NCBI RefSeq assembly: GCF_000717745.1
Contig: NZ_JOBH01000010.1
Coordinates: 1-64,000 of the forward strand
From: Streptomyces violens
Lineage (GTDB): Bacteria; Actinomycetota; Actinomycetes; Streptomycetales; Streptomycetaceae
Reading direction: 5' to 3'
Length of the DNA stretch: 64,000 nt
Part shown: piece after piece, positions 56,118-64,000 of the stretch
How positions within the stretch are numbered: position 1 is the stretch's first letter
Layout of the letters: each line of letters begins with the position of its first letter
The notes under the pieces: generated by a model
The model's input: the letters and a program-made list of their open reading frames with translations, nothing else
Database searches by the model: none
Told to the model about the DNA's origin: nothing
Position numbers and translations under genes: made by a program

Positions 56118-56145
56118 GGAACCGGCCACGTGAGCGGCCGGTTCC
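56118..56145 (-). terminator. Terminator of purD
   Basis: GGAACCGGCC with its complement forms a 10-bp stem around an 8-nt loop, 53 nt after the purD stop. On the minus strand it is followed by TTGCTTT. Confidence 0.75.
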
Positions 56146-56198
56146 TCGGACAGGGGGCCGGCATCTCGAACAGAGGCGGCCCGGGGGCAGTACGACGC

Positions 56199-57476
56199 TC
56201 AGCCGGCCTGCTCCGCGGCCTTGGCGTCCGCGGCGGCCTTGGCGGCGATGTCCGTCCGGTGGTGGGACCCCTCCAGGGAGATCCGGCCGACGGCGGTGTA
56301 CGCGCGGTCCCTGGCGGTGGCCAGGTCGGATCCTGTGGCGGTGACGGACAGCACCCGGCCACCGGCGCTGAGCACCTGGCCGTCGGCGTCGTTCCGGGTA
56401 CCGGCGTGCAGGACGTACGCCTCCGGGGCGTCCTGACCGGCCACCGCGTCCAGGCCGGTGATCGGGTCGCCCGTGCGCGGCGCGTCCGGATAGTTGTGCG
56501 AGGCGATGACGACCGTGACGGCCGCGCCGTCGCTCCAGCGCAGCGGCGGGAGGGCGGCGAGGTTGCCGGTCGCCGAGGCCATCAGCAGGCCCGCGAGCGG
56601 GGTCTTCAGACGGGCGAGTACGACCTGGGTCTCCGGGTCGCCGAAGCGCGCGTTGAACTCGATCACGCGGACGCCGCGCGAGGTGATCGCCAAGCCGGCG
56701 TACAGCAGTCCGGAGAACGGCGTCCCGCGGCGCCGCAGCTCGTCCACGGTCGGCTGCAGCACGGACTGCACGACCTCGTCGACCAGCTTCGGATCGGCCC
56801 ACGGCAGCGGGCTGTACGCACCCATGCCGCCGGTGTTCGGGCCCGCGTCGCCGTCGAGGGCGCGCTTGAAGTCCTGGGCGGGCTGGAGCGGCACGACGGT
56901 CTCGCCGTCGGTGATCGCGAAGAGCGAGACCTCGGGGCCGTCGAGGAACTCCTCGATCACCACGCGGTCGCAGGCCAGGGCGTGCGCCCGGGCCGTCTCG
57001 ACGTCGTCCGTGACGACGACGCCCTTGCCGGCCGCGAGGCCGTCGTCCTTGACCACGTACGGGGCACCGAACGCGTCCAGGGCCTCGTCGATCTCGGCGG
57101 GGGTGGTGCACACGTAGCTGCGGGCCGTCGGCACGCCGGCGGCCGCCATGACGTCCTTGGCGAACGCCTTGGAGCCCTCCAGCTGCGCGGCCTCCGCAGA
57201 GGGGCCGAAGACCGGGATGCCGCGGGCGCGCACGGCGTCGGCGACACCGGCCACCAGCGGCGCCTCCGGGCCGACGACGACCAGCTCCGCCTGCAGGCTC
57301 ACGGCCAGCTCCGCCACGGCCGCGCCGTCGAGGGCGTCCACCGGGTGGAGCTCGGCCACCTCGGCGATGCCGGCGTTGCCGGGAGCGCAGTGCAGCGCGG
57401 TGACGTCGGGGTCGAGGGACAGAGAGCGGCACAGGGCATGTTCGCGGGCGCCGCCGCCGATGACGAGGACCTTCAC
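56199..57476 (-). CDS. purD: Phosphoribosylamine-glycine ligase (GAR synthetase)
   Basis: 425 residues, an ATP-grasp enzyme making GAR from phosphoribosylamine and glycine. It starts [18 protein letters not shown], with [13 protein letters not shown] in the ATP site, [12 protein letters not shown], and [17 protein letters not shown] as metal and ATP ligands. GTG 57476 is preceded by TACCCT with a 6-nt gap and no ribosome binding site, so the mRNA is probably leaderless. It is divergent from the SLATT gene and a single unit. Confidence 0.97.
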   Translation of the reverse strand: MKVLVIGGGAREHALCRSLSLDPDVTALHCAPGNAGIAEVAELHPVDALDGAAVAELAVSLQAELVVVGPEAPLVAGVADAVRARGIPVFGPSAEAAQLEGSKAFAKDVMAAAGVPTARSYVCTTPAEIDEALDAFGAPYVVKDDGLAAGKGVVVTDDVETARAHALACDRVVIEEFLDGPEVSLFAITDGETVVPLQPAQDFKRALDGDAGPNTGGMGAYSPLPWADPKLVDEVVQSVLQPTVDELRRRGTPFSGLLYAGLAITSRGVRVIEFNARFGDPETQVVLARLKTPLAGLLMASATGNLAALPPLRWSDGAAVTVVIASHNYPDAPRTGDPITGLDAVAGQDAPEAYVLHAGTRNDADGQVLSAGGRVLSVTATGSDLATARDRAYTAVGRISLEGSHHRTDIAAKAAADAKAAEQAG

Positions 57477-57482
57477 AGGAGC

Positions 57483-57488
57483 AGGGTA
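57483..57488 (-). promoter_or_regulatory. Leaderless -10 box of purD
   Basis: TACCCT (minus strand) lies 6 nt ahead of the GTG start of purD. The rest of the 362-bp divergent region to 57838 should include the SLATT gene promoter. It contains the palindrome ACCTAGGT (about 57635), also found just ahead of the MFS gene at 1291. No gene is seen. Confidence 0.5.
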
Positions 57489-57838
57489 GTCGCCCTTTGG
57501 GCAGAGAGACGAAGCGGGCCGTGGCCGCCATTTGGACGGAGGCACGAAGCGGCCGGGCGGTGCGCCCCATCGAGGGGTCGGCGCAGGTGACCGAGCGGCG
57601 CGAAAACGTCCCAGCGGCTTCGCCATCCTGTGTACCTAGGTGGGGGCCATGGGGTGTAGCAACTCTTTCGAGTGAGGGCGGGAACTGGCCTATACCTGAT
57701 CCCGCGCCACTTCCGGGCGGAAATAGCTGGATTCTGGCGGCAACGCCAGCCGTTCGGCGGTAGGAAGGGTGTCTGCGCGCCACGGCCGTCTCATTCGCAT
57801 CGCGCGCACCGCACGTATCTTCAACAGGGAGTGCACGG

Positions 57839-58603
57839 GTGAGCCAGCCGGAGATGCAGCCCGAGAGGCCGCCCGAGGGGCCTCCTCGGGCGGATGGCGA
57901 GGACGCACAAGGGCGGGATCGCGGTGATCTAGCCGGCCGTGCCTTTCCGCTCGGTGACTGGGGAGAGCCGGCCGAGCGCCTGGACGAGCTGTACCAATGG
58001 GCCGAGACCGGCGCGCTGCACGTCATCGACTGGTACCTCGCCGACCGCGTCGCCAAGCGGCGCACCGCCCGGATACTGCGGGCCGGCGCCGCCGCCGGCG
58101 TCTCGGCGGGGGCGCTGCTGCCCCTGCTCGGCGTCAGCGGCGCCCTGGACCGCGGCGCGGAGTACGGCTATCTGGCGCTGCTGCTCGCCGCCGTCTGCGT
58201 GGGCTGCGACCGGTTCTTCGGCGTGACGGCGGGCTGGATGCGGGACGTGGCCGCCGCGCAGGCCGTACAGCGGCGGCTGGAGGCGCTGCAGTTCGACTGG
58301 GCGTCGGAGAGCGTCCGGGAGGTGCTCGGCCCGACGGAGGGCACCGCCTCCGAAGCGGCCGAGCGCTGCCTGACCGTACTGCGGCGCTTCCACGAGGACA
58401 TCGCGGAGCTCGTGCGCTCCGAGACCGCCGACTGGATGATGCAGTTCCGTACGGGCCCGGTGCCCACGGCCGGCCGGCCGGCACCGGCCCCCTGGGGCCC
58501 GCCGCGCCAGGAGGCCGCGCCGGACCGCGCGGGCCGGATCGTGCTCCCCCCGGGCACCCGCCCGAACATGCCCCGGCAGCGACCGCCGGAACCGCCTCGG
58601 TGA
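57839..58603 (+). CDS. SLATT-domain two-helix membrane protein
   Basis: About 254 residues. A charged N-terminus precedes a helix (AERLDELYQWAETGALHVIDWYLADRVAKRR), then two adjacent membrane segments (about 82-100 and 108-128). A long C-terminal helical region (AQAVQRRLEALQFDWASESV, SEAAERCLTVLRRFHEDI) and a Pro-rich tail follow. This is the SLATT layout. SLATT proteins are predicted pore-formers found with nucleotide-signalling and DNA-processing conflict systems, but this copy stands in a housekeeping region with no such partner. GTG 57839 follows GGGAG at a spacing of 8. Confidence 0.75.
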   Translation: MSQPEMQPERPPEGPPRADGEDAQGRDRGDLAGRAFPLGDWGEPAERLDELYQWAETGALHVIDWYLADRVAKRRTARILRAGAAAGVSAGALLPLLGVSGALDRGAEYGYLALLLAAVCVGCDRFFGVTAGWMRDVAAAQAVQRRLEALQFDWASESVREVLGPTEGTASEAAERCLTVLRRFHEDIAELVRSETADWMMQFRTGPVPTAGRPAPAPWGPPRQEAAPDRAGRIVLPPGTRPNMPRQRPPEPPR

Positions 58604-58615
58604 GGGAGCGCTCGA

Positions 58616-59266
58616 TCAGCTGAAGACGATCATCGAGCCCTGGCCGAGGCTGCGGGTGGCCGCCGCGTGCAGCCCGAGCCAGACATGACGCTCCCGTGCG
58701 AACGGACTGTCGTCGGCCCCCGTCGTCCCCGCCCGCTCCTCCAGCGTGGTCGGCCCTTCCGGCGGTGCCGGCGTGGCGGGCGGGTTGGCCGGGTCGATGC
58801 CGATGGCCGGCGCGACGACTTCGAGCTCCCGCAGCAGCCCGTGCGAGGACCCCAAGGGGCCGCCGCCTTCGAGCAGTTCGTCGTTGGCGAGCGGGTGCGG
58901 GAAGTCCACCGGTACGTACGCGCCGGCGTGGTCGTAGTGCCACACCAGGTGCGACTCCTGGGCCGTACTCTCGAACATCTCCAGCAACTGCTCGTAGTCG
59001 CTGCCCAGTTCGTCCACCGGCGACACGGCGAGCCCGCAGACCTGGAGGAGGTACGCGCGGCGCAGGAAGTGCAGCGCGTCGTAGTCGAAGCCGGCGACCG
59101 GCGCGACGTCCCCCGACAGACCCGGCATGTAGTTGAAGATCGGCACGGGCGGCAGTCCCGCGTCGTTCAGCGCTTTGTCGTAGGCGGCGAGCTCTTCGGA
59201 GAAGGGATTGTCGGGGCTGTGGCACAGCACGTCGACCAGGGGGACCAGCCAGAGGTCACACGCCAC
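58616..59266 (-). CDS. Conserved hypothetical protein (unknown function)
   Basis: 216 residues, soluble, probably alpha/beta. The N-terminal two thirds are well-packed and rich in aromatic residues (DLWLVPLVDVLCHS, PVPIFNYMPGLSGDV, DYDALHFLRRAYLLQVCG, SHLVWHYDHAGAYVPVDFPHPL). A low-complexity Pro/Thr loop (about 155-180) follows, then ARERHVWLGLHAAATRSLGQGSMIVFS. I do not recognise the family. It converges with the SLATT gene at 12 bp distance. The GTG start lies next to a pentanucleotide repeat tract upstream. Confidence 0.7.
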   Translation of the reverse strand: MACDLWLVPLVDVLCHSPDNPFSEELAAYDKALNDAGLPPVPIFNYMPGLSGDVAPVAGFDYDALHFLRRAYLLQVCGLAVSPVDELGSDYEQLLEMFESTAQESHLVWHYDHAGAYVPVDFPHPLANDELLEGGGPLGSSHGLLRELEVVAPAIGIDPANPPATPAPPEGPTTLEERAGTTGADDSPFARERHVWLGLHAAATRSLGQGSMIVFS

Positions 59267-59276
59267 AAGTTCTCGC

Positions 59277-59323
59277 TTCCGTTCGGTTCCGTTCGGTTCG
59301 GTTTCCGTTCGGTTCGGTTCCGG
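59277..59323. repeat. Degenerate (TTCGG/TTCCG) tandem tract upstream of the unknown gene
   Basis: About 47 bp of GTTCCGTTCGGTTCCG-type units of five to eleven bases, starting 10 bp upstream of the GTG at 59266 (minus). On the coding strand it reads CGAAC/CGGAAC repeated. Length change by slippage would alter promoter or leader spacing. Confidence 0.8.
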
Positions 59324-59392
59324 CAGACCAGGCGATCGAAGACCAAACGATCGACTGCGTTCGACAAAGCCGATGGTCGGGACAGCGTAGTG

Positions 59393-60070
59393 CTAGGCGA
59401 GGTTCTCCACGAGGGCGAGGGAGTGGGCGTTGTACTCACGCACCAGACGCTGCGCGGTGGCCAGGTCGCGGTGGACGACCGCCGCCGCCAACTCCTGGTG
59501 TCCCTGCCACAGATGGCCGCACAGGTCGGTCTTGTCACGCAGCATCGGCACGGCGAACACCCAGCCCTGTATCCGCATCCGGTCCAGGAAATCCGCGATG
59601 TACGGATTCCCCACCAAGTTGCCGAACTCACGCCAGAACCGCAGGTCGTAGCCGATCAGTACGTCCAGGTCGCCGCAGCGCGCGTACCGTTCGGCCTCCT
59701 CGGCGCGGCGGCGGAGGGAGACGAGCATGTCGGACGTGACGCTGCGGACCAGCTCCTCCGCGCTCGTCCGGAACACACCCTCCACGACGAGCGTGCGCGC
59801 CTCGACCATGGCGCGGTAGTCGGCGGCCGTGAACGTGTGGACGCAGAAACCGCGGTGCTGCTCCACGTCCAGGAGGCCCTGCGCCGCGAGGTCGAGCAGC
59901 GCCTCCCTTACGGGGGTCGCGGAGACTCCGTACTGCTCGGCGATCTCCTTGACGGTGAACTGGCGCCCCGCGGGCAGCCGTCCGGCCAGCACCTCGTCGC
60001 GCAGCGCATCCGCGATCTGCTGACGCAGGGTGCTGCGCTGGATGACTCCGCTGACCGGCCCGGCGGGCAT
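59393..60070 (-). CDS. GntR-family regulator (FCD/FadR subfamily)
   Basis: About 225 residues. An N-terminal winged helix (LRQQIADALRDEVLAGRLPAGRQFTVKEIAEQYGVSATPVREALLDL, read as consecutive pieces) is followed by an all-helical FCD ligand domain (about 85-220), with conserved Asp/His metal-site residues in the DLRFWREFGNL and GHQELAAAVVHRD segments. It likely represses or activates the neighbouring aminotransferase gene in response to an organic acid. ATG 60070 follows AAGGAGA at a spacing of 8. Confidence 0.88.
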   Translation of the reverse strand: MPAGPVSGVIQRSTLRQQIADALRDEVLAGRLPAGRQFTVKEIAEQYGVSATPVREALLDLAAQGLLDVEQHRGFCVHTFTAADYRAMVEARTLVVEGVFRTSAEELVRSVTSDMLVSLRRRAEEAERYARCGDLDVLIGYDLRFWREFGNLVGNPYIADFLDRMRIQGWVFAVPMLRDKTDLCGHLWQGHQELAAAVVHRDLATAQRLVREYNAHSLALVENLA

Positions 60071-60280
60071 CGTGTCCGTCTCCTTCCGCGACCGCACGGC
60101 AGGAACGCGGCCCTCGCCCTCACGATAGGCGAGCGCCGCACGAGACGGATGAGGCAGTGGGTACGAAAGGGCGAGTGGAGGGGGTTTGTGCTGGTGAGCG
60201 GGGTGAGGAGATGTGTGGGGGCCGGGTGGGGACGGGGCTGGGGCGGCCCCGCGCGCTCAGGCACGGGGCCGCAGCAGTTG

Positions 60281-60345
60281 TCAGGCCGTGTACGCGTCGG
60301 CCTCGGACGGTGTACGCGCCGGGCTCAGACCGTGTACGCGTCTGC
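60281..60345. repeat. Threefold repeat of the aminotransferase gene end
   Basis: Three units of 20-23 bp, each containing GTGTACGCG preceded by (G/A)CCGT or ACGGT. The rightmost (60323-60345) includes the last codons and stop of the aminotransferase gene, and the other two lie just after the stop. On the coding strand each unit would encode an AYT tripeptide. Confidence 0.8.
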
Positions 60346-61683
60346 CGTGGTCAGGGCCTCGTCGAGGGCTGCCAGGCCCTCCTTCGCCTCCGTCTCGGTG
60401 ATCGTGCACGGCGGGACGACATGCGTACGGTTCATGTTCAGGAACGGCCACAGGCCCCGCTCCTTGCACGCCGCCGCGAACTTCGCCATCGGGGCGTTGT
60501 CCGCGCCCGAGGCGTTGTACGGCACCAGCGGCTCGTGCGTCTCACGGTTCTTGACCAGCTCGAGCGCCCAGAAGGCACCCATGCCGCGCACCTCGCCCAC
60601 CGACGGGTGGCGCTCGGCGATGTCCCGCAGCGCCGGCCCGATGACCTTCTCGCCGATCTCGGCCGCGTTCTCCACGATCCGCTCCTCCGCCATCGCGTTG
60701 ATCGTCGCGACCGCGGAGGCGCAGGCCAGCGGGTGGCCGGAGTACGTGAGGCCGCCCGGGTAGGGGCGCTGGTCGAAGGTCGCGGCGATCTCCGCCGAGA
60801 TCGCGACGCCGCCCAGCGGCACATAACCGCTGTTCACGCCCTTGGCGAAGGTCATCAGGTCGGGCACGACATCGAAGTGGTCGAGCGCGAACCAGCGGCC
60901 CGTCCGCCCGAAGCCCGCCATGACCTCGTCCAGGATGAAGACGATGCCGTACCGGTCACAGATCTCGCGGACCCCGGCGAGGTATCCGGGCGGCGGGACC
61001 ATGATGCCGGCGGTGCCCGGAACGGTCTCCAGGATGATCGCGGCGATCGACTGCGGGCCCTCGTAGACGATGGTGTCCTCGAGGTGGCGCAGCGCGCGCT
61101 CGCACTCCTGCTGCTCGCTCTCCGCGTGGAACGGCGAGCGGTACAGGTACGGGCCCCAGAAGTGCACCACGCCGGCCGACGCGGTGTCCGAGGGCCAGCG
61201 CCGCGGGTCACCCGTGAGGTTGATCGCGGCCGCGGTGGCACCGTGGTACGAGCGGTACGTGGAGAGCACCTTGGACCGGCCGGTGTGCAACCGGGCCATG
61301 CGCACGGCGTTCTCGACCGCCTCGGCGCCGCCGTTGGTGAAGAAGATCTTGTCCAGGTCGCCGGGCGTGCGCTCGGCGATCAGCCGCGCGGCCTCGGACC
61401 GCACGTCCACGGCGAAGCCCGGCGCCAGGGTGCAGAGCTTGCCGGCCTGCTCCTGGATCGCGGCGACAACCTTCGGGTGCTGGTGGCCGATGTTGGTGTT
61501 GACCAGCTGCGAGGTGAAGTCAAGGTAGCGGTTGCCGTCGTAGTCCCACATGTACGAGCCCTCGGCGCCCGCGATCGGCAGCGGGTCTATCAGGCCCTGC
61601 GCCGACCAGGAGTGGAAGACGTGGGCACGGTCGGCGGCCTTCACGGCCGCGCCGACGGCGGGGTCTGGTTGCGTCGTGGTCAC
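60325..61683 (-). CDS. Class III pyridoxal-phosphate aminotransferase
   Basis: About 452 residues of the omega-aminotransferase type. Evidence is YMWDYDGNRYLDFTSQLVNTNIGH at the front, FFTNGGAEAVENAVRMAR (cofactor phosphate region), SYHGATAAAINLTG, FILDEVMAGFGRTG with the cofactor-binding Asp, and MTFAKGVNSGYVPLGG with the Schiff-base Lys. The substrate may be an omega-amino acid or polyamine-derived amine, with pyruvate or 2-oxoglutarate as acceptor. GTG 61683 has GAGG at a spacing of 8. The regulator gene lies downstream on the same strand, and a GACA-ggt-TGTC site overlaps a possible promoter. Confidence 0.9.
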   Translation of the reverse strand: MTTTQPDPAVGAAVKAADRAHVFHSWSAQGLIDPLPIAGAEGSYMWDYDGNRYLDFTSQLVNTNIGHQHPKVVAAIQEQAGKLCTLAPGFAVDVRSEAARLIAERTPGDLDKIFFTNGGAEAVENAVRMARLHTGRSKVLSTYRSYHGATAAAINLTGDPRRWPSDTASAGVVHFWGPYLYRSPFHAESEQQECERALRHLEDTIVYEGPQSIAAIILETVPGTAGIMVPPPGYLAGVREICDRYGIVFILDEVMAGFGRTGRWFALDHFDVVPDLMTFAKGVNSGYVPLGGVAISAEIAATFDQRPYPGGLTYSGHPLACASAVATINAMAEERIVENAAEIGEKVIGPALRDIAERHPSVGEVRGMGAFWALELVKNRETHEPLVPYNASGADNAPMAKFAAACKERGLWPFLNMNRTHVVPPCTITETEAKEGLAALDEALTTADAYTV

Positions 61684-61818
61684 GGTCACTACCTCGGATC
61701 GCTCTGGGCCGCCAGGAAATCAGGAACGCGAGAACGCTGGACTGCGAGAACGCGGGAACGCGGGGCGGCGGACGCTCTCAGCCTAAGGATCACCACGACC
61801 GCGCCGGTACCGACAGTG

Positions 61819-61853
61819 TGTATGGCACTCACCACGCGCTCTGACAGGTTGTC
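61819..61853 (-). promoter_or_regulatory. Candidate promoter and GntR operator of the aminotransferase gene
   Basis: On the minus strand, CTGTCA (61842-61847) and CATACA (61819-61824) are 17 bp apart. The inverted repeat GACA-ggt-TGTC (61843-61853) overlaps the -35, the type of short symmetric site FCD-GntR proteins bind. Confidence 0.35.
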
Positions 61854-61961
61854 GATCGTCACTCGTGAAGATCAAGATCGGCAGTCGTCGGGCGCGGGTG
61901 GTCGTCGCCGTCGTCACCGGGCGCGGGCGGTCGCCGTCACGCGCCGGCCGTCACCTGCGGC

Positions 61962-62537
61962 TCAGTCGTCATCGTCGTCATCGTCGTGGTCGATGTCGTG
62001 GTCCGCTATGGGTACGGCCTTGGGGCGGCCGTCGTCGCACCGGACCGCGTACGTGCGGTCGTCGCCGTCGTCCAGCGGCTCGAACTCGATCGTCGCGACG
62101 TCGGAGGGGCCTCGCTTCACGGAGTCCATGTGATAGCCCGACGCCGGGCTCCACACCGTGAGGTACACCGTGCCATCGGGGCGGCACTCGGCGGTGGCGC
62201 TGCCCCCTGTGACATTCACGGTCCCCACCCGCGCAGGGGAGCCAGGAGACGAGGCCCCGCCCGAGGACGGCGTGGCGCCGTCGGAGGGCTTGCCGGACCC
62301 GCCGGAATCGGGAGCGCCGGACTCGGAGGCACCGCTGCCCGGGTCCGAGGAGCCGGGAGGCTGCGCGGACGTACGCGCGGCCGCGAGCTTCTGGCGCACC
62401 CCGTCGTCGTCGAGCGGCTCGGCCCGGCTGTTCCGCACCCCCATGTCGGTATTGGCCAGCGACCACGCGCCCAGCCCGCCCGCTCCCGCGAACGCGCAGA
62501 CCCATACGGCGGTCACCACCGCGCTTCGCCACTTCAT
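61962..62537 (-). CDS. Secreted or membrane-anchored protein with poly-Asp tail (unknown function)
   Basis: About 191 residues. An N-terminal signal-anchor (SAVVTAVWVCAFAGAGGLGAWSLA, about residues 5-28) precedes a Ser/Gly/Pro-rich linker (about 60-110) and a small beta domain (VGTVNVTGGSATAECRPDGTVYLTVWSPASGYHMDSV and on). Two Cys (in AECRP and VRCDD) could form a disulphide. The chain ends in His/Asp and a run of seven Asp, possibly metal-binding. ATG 62537 follows AAGGAGG at a spacing of 8. No named family is recognised. Confidence 0.75.
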   Translation of the reverse strand: MKWRSAVVTAVWVCAFAGAGGLGAWSLANTDMGVRNSRAEPLDDDGVRQKLAAARTSAQPPGSSDPGSGASESGAPDSGGSGKPSDGATPSSGGASSPGSPARVGTVNVTGGSATAECRPDGTVYLTVWSPASGYHMDSVKRGPSDVATIEFEPLDDGDDRTYAVRCDDGRPKAVPIADHDIDHDDDDDDD

Positions 62538-62625
62538 CGCGCGCCCCTCCTTTCCCTGCCTCATCGATGCCTCGTCCCGGCCTCGGTCTTTTCTCACTCT
62601 GCCTGCTCGATCCGGCCCGCGTCGG

Positions 62626-62694
62626 TTTTCCACAGGCCGGATTTCACGGCCCGCCGCGATCACCGGCCTCGATCGGGTGAGCCGGTTGTCCACA
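62626..62694 (+). promoter_or_regulatory. Two DnaA-box-like sites upstream of the two-component system
   Basis: TTTTCCACA (62626-62634, one mismatch) and TTGTCCACA (62686-62694, exact consensus) lie in the same orientation 60 bp apart. Both are in the 307-bp divergent region between the poly-Asp protein and the response regulator. Confidence 0.45.
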
Positions 62695-62832
62695 GCGCCC
62701 CGTCCACGGCTTCCGCGCCGCAGCGAGAGGGCGCGGACCAGGCACGATCCAGACTCCCGCACCGTTCCCTAACGTCCGGTTAAAGCGGTCCCAAAGCCTC
62801 CGGCCGACCGCCCGGACGGAATCATTGCTGGT

Positions 62833-62838
62833 TACCGT
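62833..62838 (+). promoter_or_regulatory. Leaderless -10 box of the response regulator gene
   Basis: TACCGT is followed by 6 nt and then the ATG at 62845, with no ribosome binding site. Confidence 0.5.
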
Positions 62839-62844
62839 GGCGAC

Positions 62845-63606
62845 ATGTCCCACCTGCTCGTCGTCGAGGACGACCCCCAACTGCGCAGTGCGCTCGTGCG
62901 GGCGCTGCGTGACCGCGGCCATGCCGTGGCCACCGCCGCGACCGGGATGTCCGGCCTCGACGCTGCCGTGACCGACCGCCCCGACCTCGTCGTCCTGGAC
63001 CTCGGCCTGCCCGACGTGGACGGCGCGCAGGTCCTGCGGATGCTGCGGGCGGTCAGCGATGTACCGATCATCGTCGCCACCGCGCGCGACGAGGAGGGCG
63101 ACATGGTCGCGGTGCTCGACGACGGCGCGGACGACTACATCGTCAAGCCGTTCGGCGCCGCACAGCTGGACGCGCGGATCAAGGCGGTACTGCGTCGGCT
63201 GGGCACCGCGGAGCCTGAGGCGCCGCTCCGGGTGGGCGGGCTGGTCCTGGACTCGGCGGCGCGCGAGGTCGTGCTGGACGGCGCGCCGCTGGATCTCACG
63301 CCCCGCGAGTTCGACCTGCTCCTGTACCTCGCCCGCCGCGCCGGCCAAGTGGTCTCGCGCCGGGAACTGCTCGCCGAGGTGTGGCAGCAGCCGCTCGGCG
63401 GCGCGGACAAGACGGTGGACGTCCATCTGTCCTGGCTGCGCCGCAAACTCGGCGAGACGGCCCAGAAGCCTCGGTATCTCCACACGGTCCGCACCGTGGG
63501 GGTCAAGCTCGCCGCCCCGGAGGAGGAGGCCGTCGCCGAGGACGAAGGCGGCACGAGTGATGTCGGTCGGGCCGGCGGGGCCAGCGGCCCGCGGATTCCG
63601 GAGTAG
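62845..63606 (+). CDS. OmpR/PhoB-family response regulator
   Basis: 253 residues. The receiver domain (1-115) has the acidic pair in VVEDD, the phospho-acceptor Asp in LVVLDLGLPDVDG (about D52), the conserved Thr in IVATARD and Lys in DDYIVKPFG. A winged-helix output domain (about 130-225) follows with LTPREFDLLLYLARRAGQVVSRRELLAEVW, DVHLSWLRRKLGE and the wing YLHTVRTVGVKL. A C-terminal acidic and Gly-rich tail is added. It is followed after 5 bp by its probable histidine kinase. The signal is unknown. Confidence 0.93.
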   Translation: MSHLLVVEDDPQLRSALVRALRDRGHAVATAATGMSGLDAAVTDRPDLVVLDLGLPDVDGAQVLRMLRAVSDVPIIVATARDEEGDMVAVLDDGADDYIVKPFGAAQLDARIKAVLRRLGTAEPEAPLRVGGLVLDSAAREVVLDGAPLDLTPREFDLLLYLARRAGQVVSRRELLAEVWQQPLGGADKTVDVHLSWLRRKLGETAQKPRYLHTVRTVGVKLAAPEEEAVAEDEGGTSDVGRAGGASGPRIPE

Positions 63607-63611
63607 TTCCG

Positions 63612-64000
63612 ATGCGTCTCCGGATTCTTCTGGTCACGGCCGTGACCACCGCTCTCGTCCTCGCCACGCTCCTGGTGCCGCTCGCCCTGCTCACCCGTAG
63701 TCACGCCGCGGACCGGGCCACCGCGGACGCCACCGCCCGCGCGCAGTCGCTGGCCGCGGGCATCGGTACCGCGCTGGCGCACCCCGGCCCCGGGGGCAGC
63801 CGGGCCACCGCCGCGTCTCTCGTGACGGCCGCCAACGGCGCGGATCTCCCGCGTACTTCGGTGATCCTCGCCGACGGGACCGTGCTGGGCCCGCCGGCGC
63901 AGGTCACGGACGCCGTGCGCCTGGCGCGTTACGGGCGTGCGTTCGCGTACGCGCCCCCTGAGGGCGGCCAGACCGTACTGGTACCGGTACAGGGCACGTC
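63612..64000 (+). CDS. Sensor histidine kinase, N-terminal part (cut by the window end)
   Basis: The ATG 5 bp after the response-regulator stop opens a frame that runs off the end of the window without a stop. The first 129 codons encode a membrane segment (LRILLVTAVTTALVLATLLVPLALL in two overlapping halves, residues about 4-27). The start of an outside sensor region rich in Ala and Gly follows (SVILADGTVLGPPAQ). The kinase domains are not in the window, so the call rests on position behind the regulator and the topology. Confidence 0.8.
   Translation, partial: MRLRILLVTAVTTALVLATLLVPLALLTRSHAADRATADATARAQSLAAGIGTALAHPGPGGSRATAASLVTAANGADLPRTSVILADGTVLGPPAQVTDAVRLARYGRAFAYAPPEGGQTVLVPVQGT

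Overview
The window is a stretch of a Streptomyces (or very close actinomycete) chromosome. The evidence is the very high GC with strong third-position GC, frequent GTG starts, many leaderless-looking promoters, a bldC gene, an lsr2-type nucleoid gene, an ORF1590/NsdA-type sporulation regulator, valine dehydrogenase and a split purLQS. The gene order resembles, as I recall it, the S. coelicolor core segment around SCO4122 down to SCO4061 (atrA beside an NADH dehydrogenase, then trmB, an RNA helicase, hrpA, bldC, vdh, pur genes). It is core chromosome: I see no transposon, integrase, prophage or CRISPR array.

Layout. 1-330: minus-strand tandem promoters that look like the leader of a ribosomal RNA operon lying just left of the window. 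465-9829: regulation, transport and signalling (MarR/MFS divergent pair, PAS-SpoIIE phosphatase, type II NADH dehydrogenase, AtrA-like TetR, membrane-anchored ECF sigma factor with a carbohydrate-binding-like tail). 9910-19524: an orphan degenerate asparagine-synthetase-like protein, an ORF1590-type regulator, lhgO, trmB, a PrsW protease, a Vsr-type endonuclease and a small membrane protein. 19643-25553: aldo/keto reductase, VOC protein, an M23 peptidase behind a c-di-AMP riboswitch, a DUF2332 protein and a membrane PP2C phosphatase. 25829-37777: five tRNA genes (Lys, Glu, Asp, Phe, Asp) among two large RNA helicases (a DEAD-box protein with an RGG-type tail, and HrpA), a lipoprotein, a small metallopeptidase, a membrane metallophosphoesterase and a YhgE-like membrane protein. 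37919-42448: a CxxC protein, bldC, an unknown protein, vdh and a DUF3073 protein. 42548-57476: the purine region, all minus strand (purF-purM; purL-purQ-purS; purC; purD), interrupted by an Lsr2-like gene and three tRNA-Gly genes. 57839-64000: a SLATT membrane protein, an unknown protein, a GntR regulator with a class III aminotransferase, a secreted acidic protein, and a response regulator followed by a truncated histidine kinase.

How it works together. The pur genes supply most of the enzymes from PRPP to SAICAR: PurF makes phosphoribosylamine, PurD GAR, PurSQL FGAM, PurM AIR and PurC SAICAR. Several genes (purF, purD, prsW, vsr, the metallopeptidase, the MDMPI-like gene, the response regulator) have a -10-like box 6-7 nt ahead of the start codon with no Shine-Dalgarno, so leaderless transcription is a repeated feature. 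The observation I rate highest is the first tRNA-Gly (50380-50451, anticodon TCC). It keeps the identity features for glycine charging but has A at the G18 position, G at the U55 position and a broken T stem. Those are features reported for non-proteinogenic tRNA-Gly that feed peptidoglycan cross-bridge synthesis in staphylococci, and Streptomyces also build a glycine bridge.
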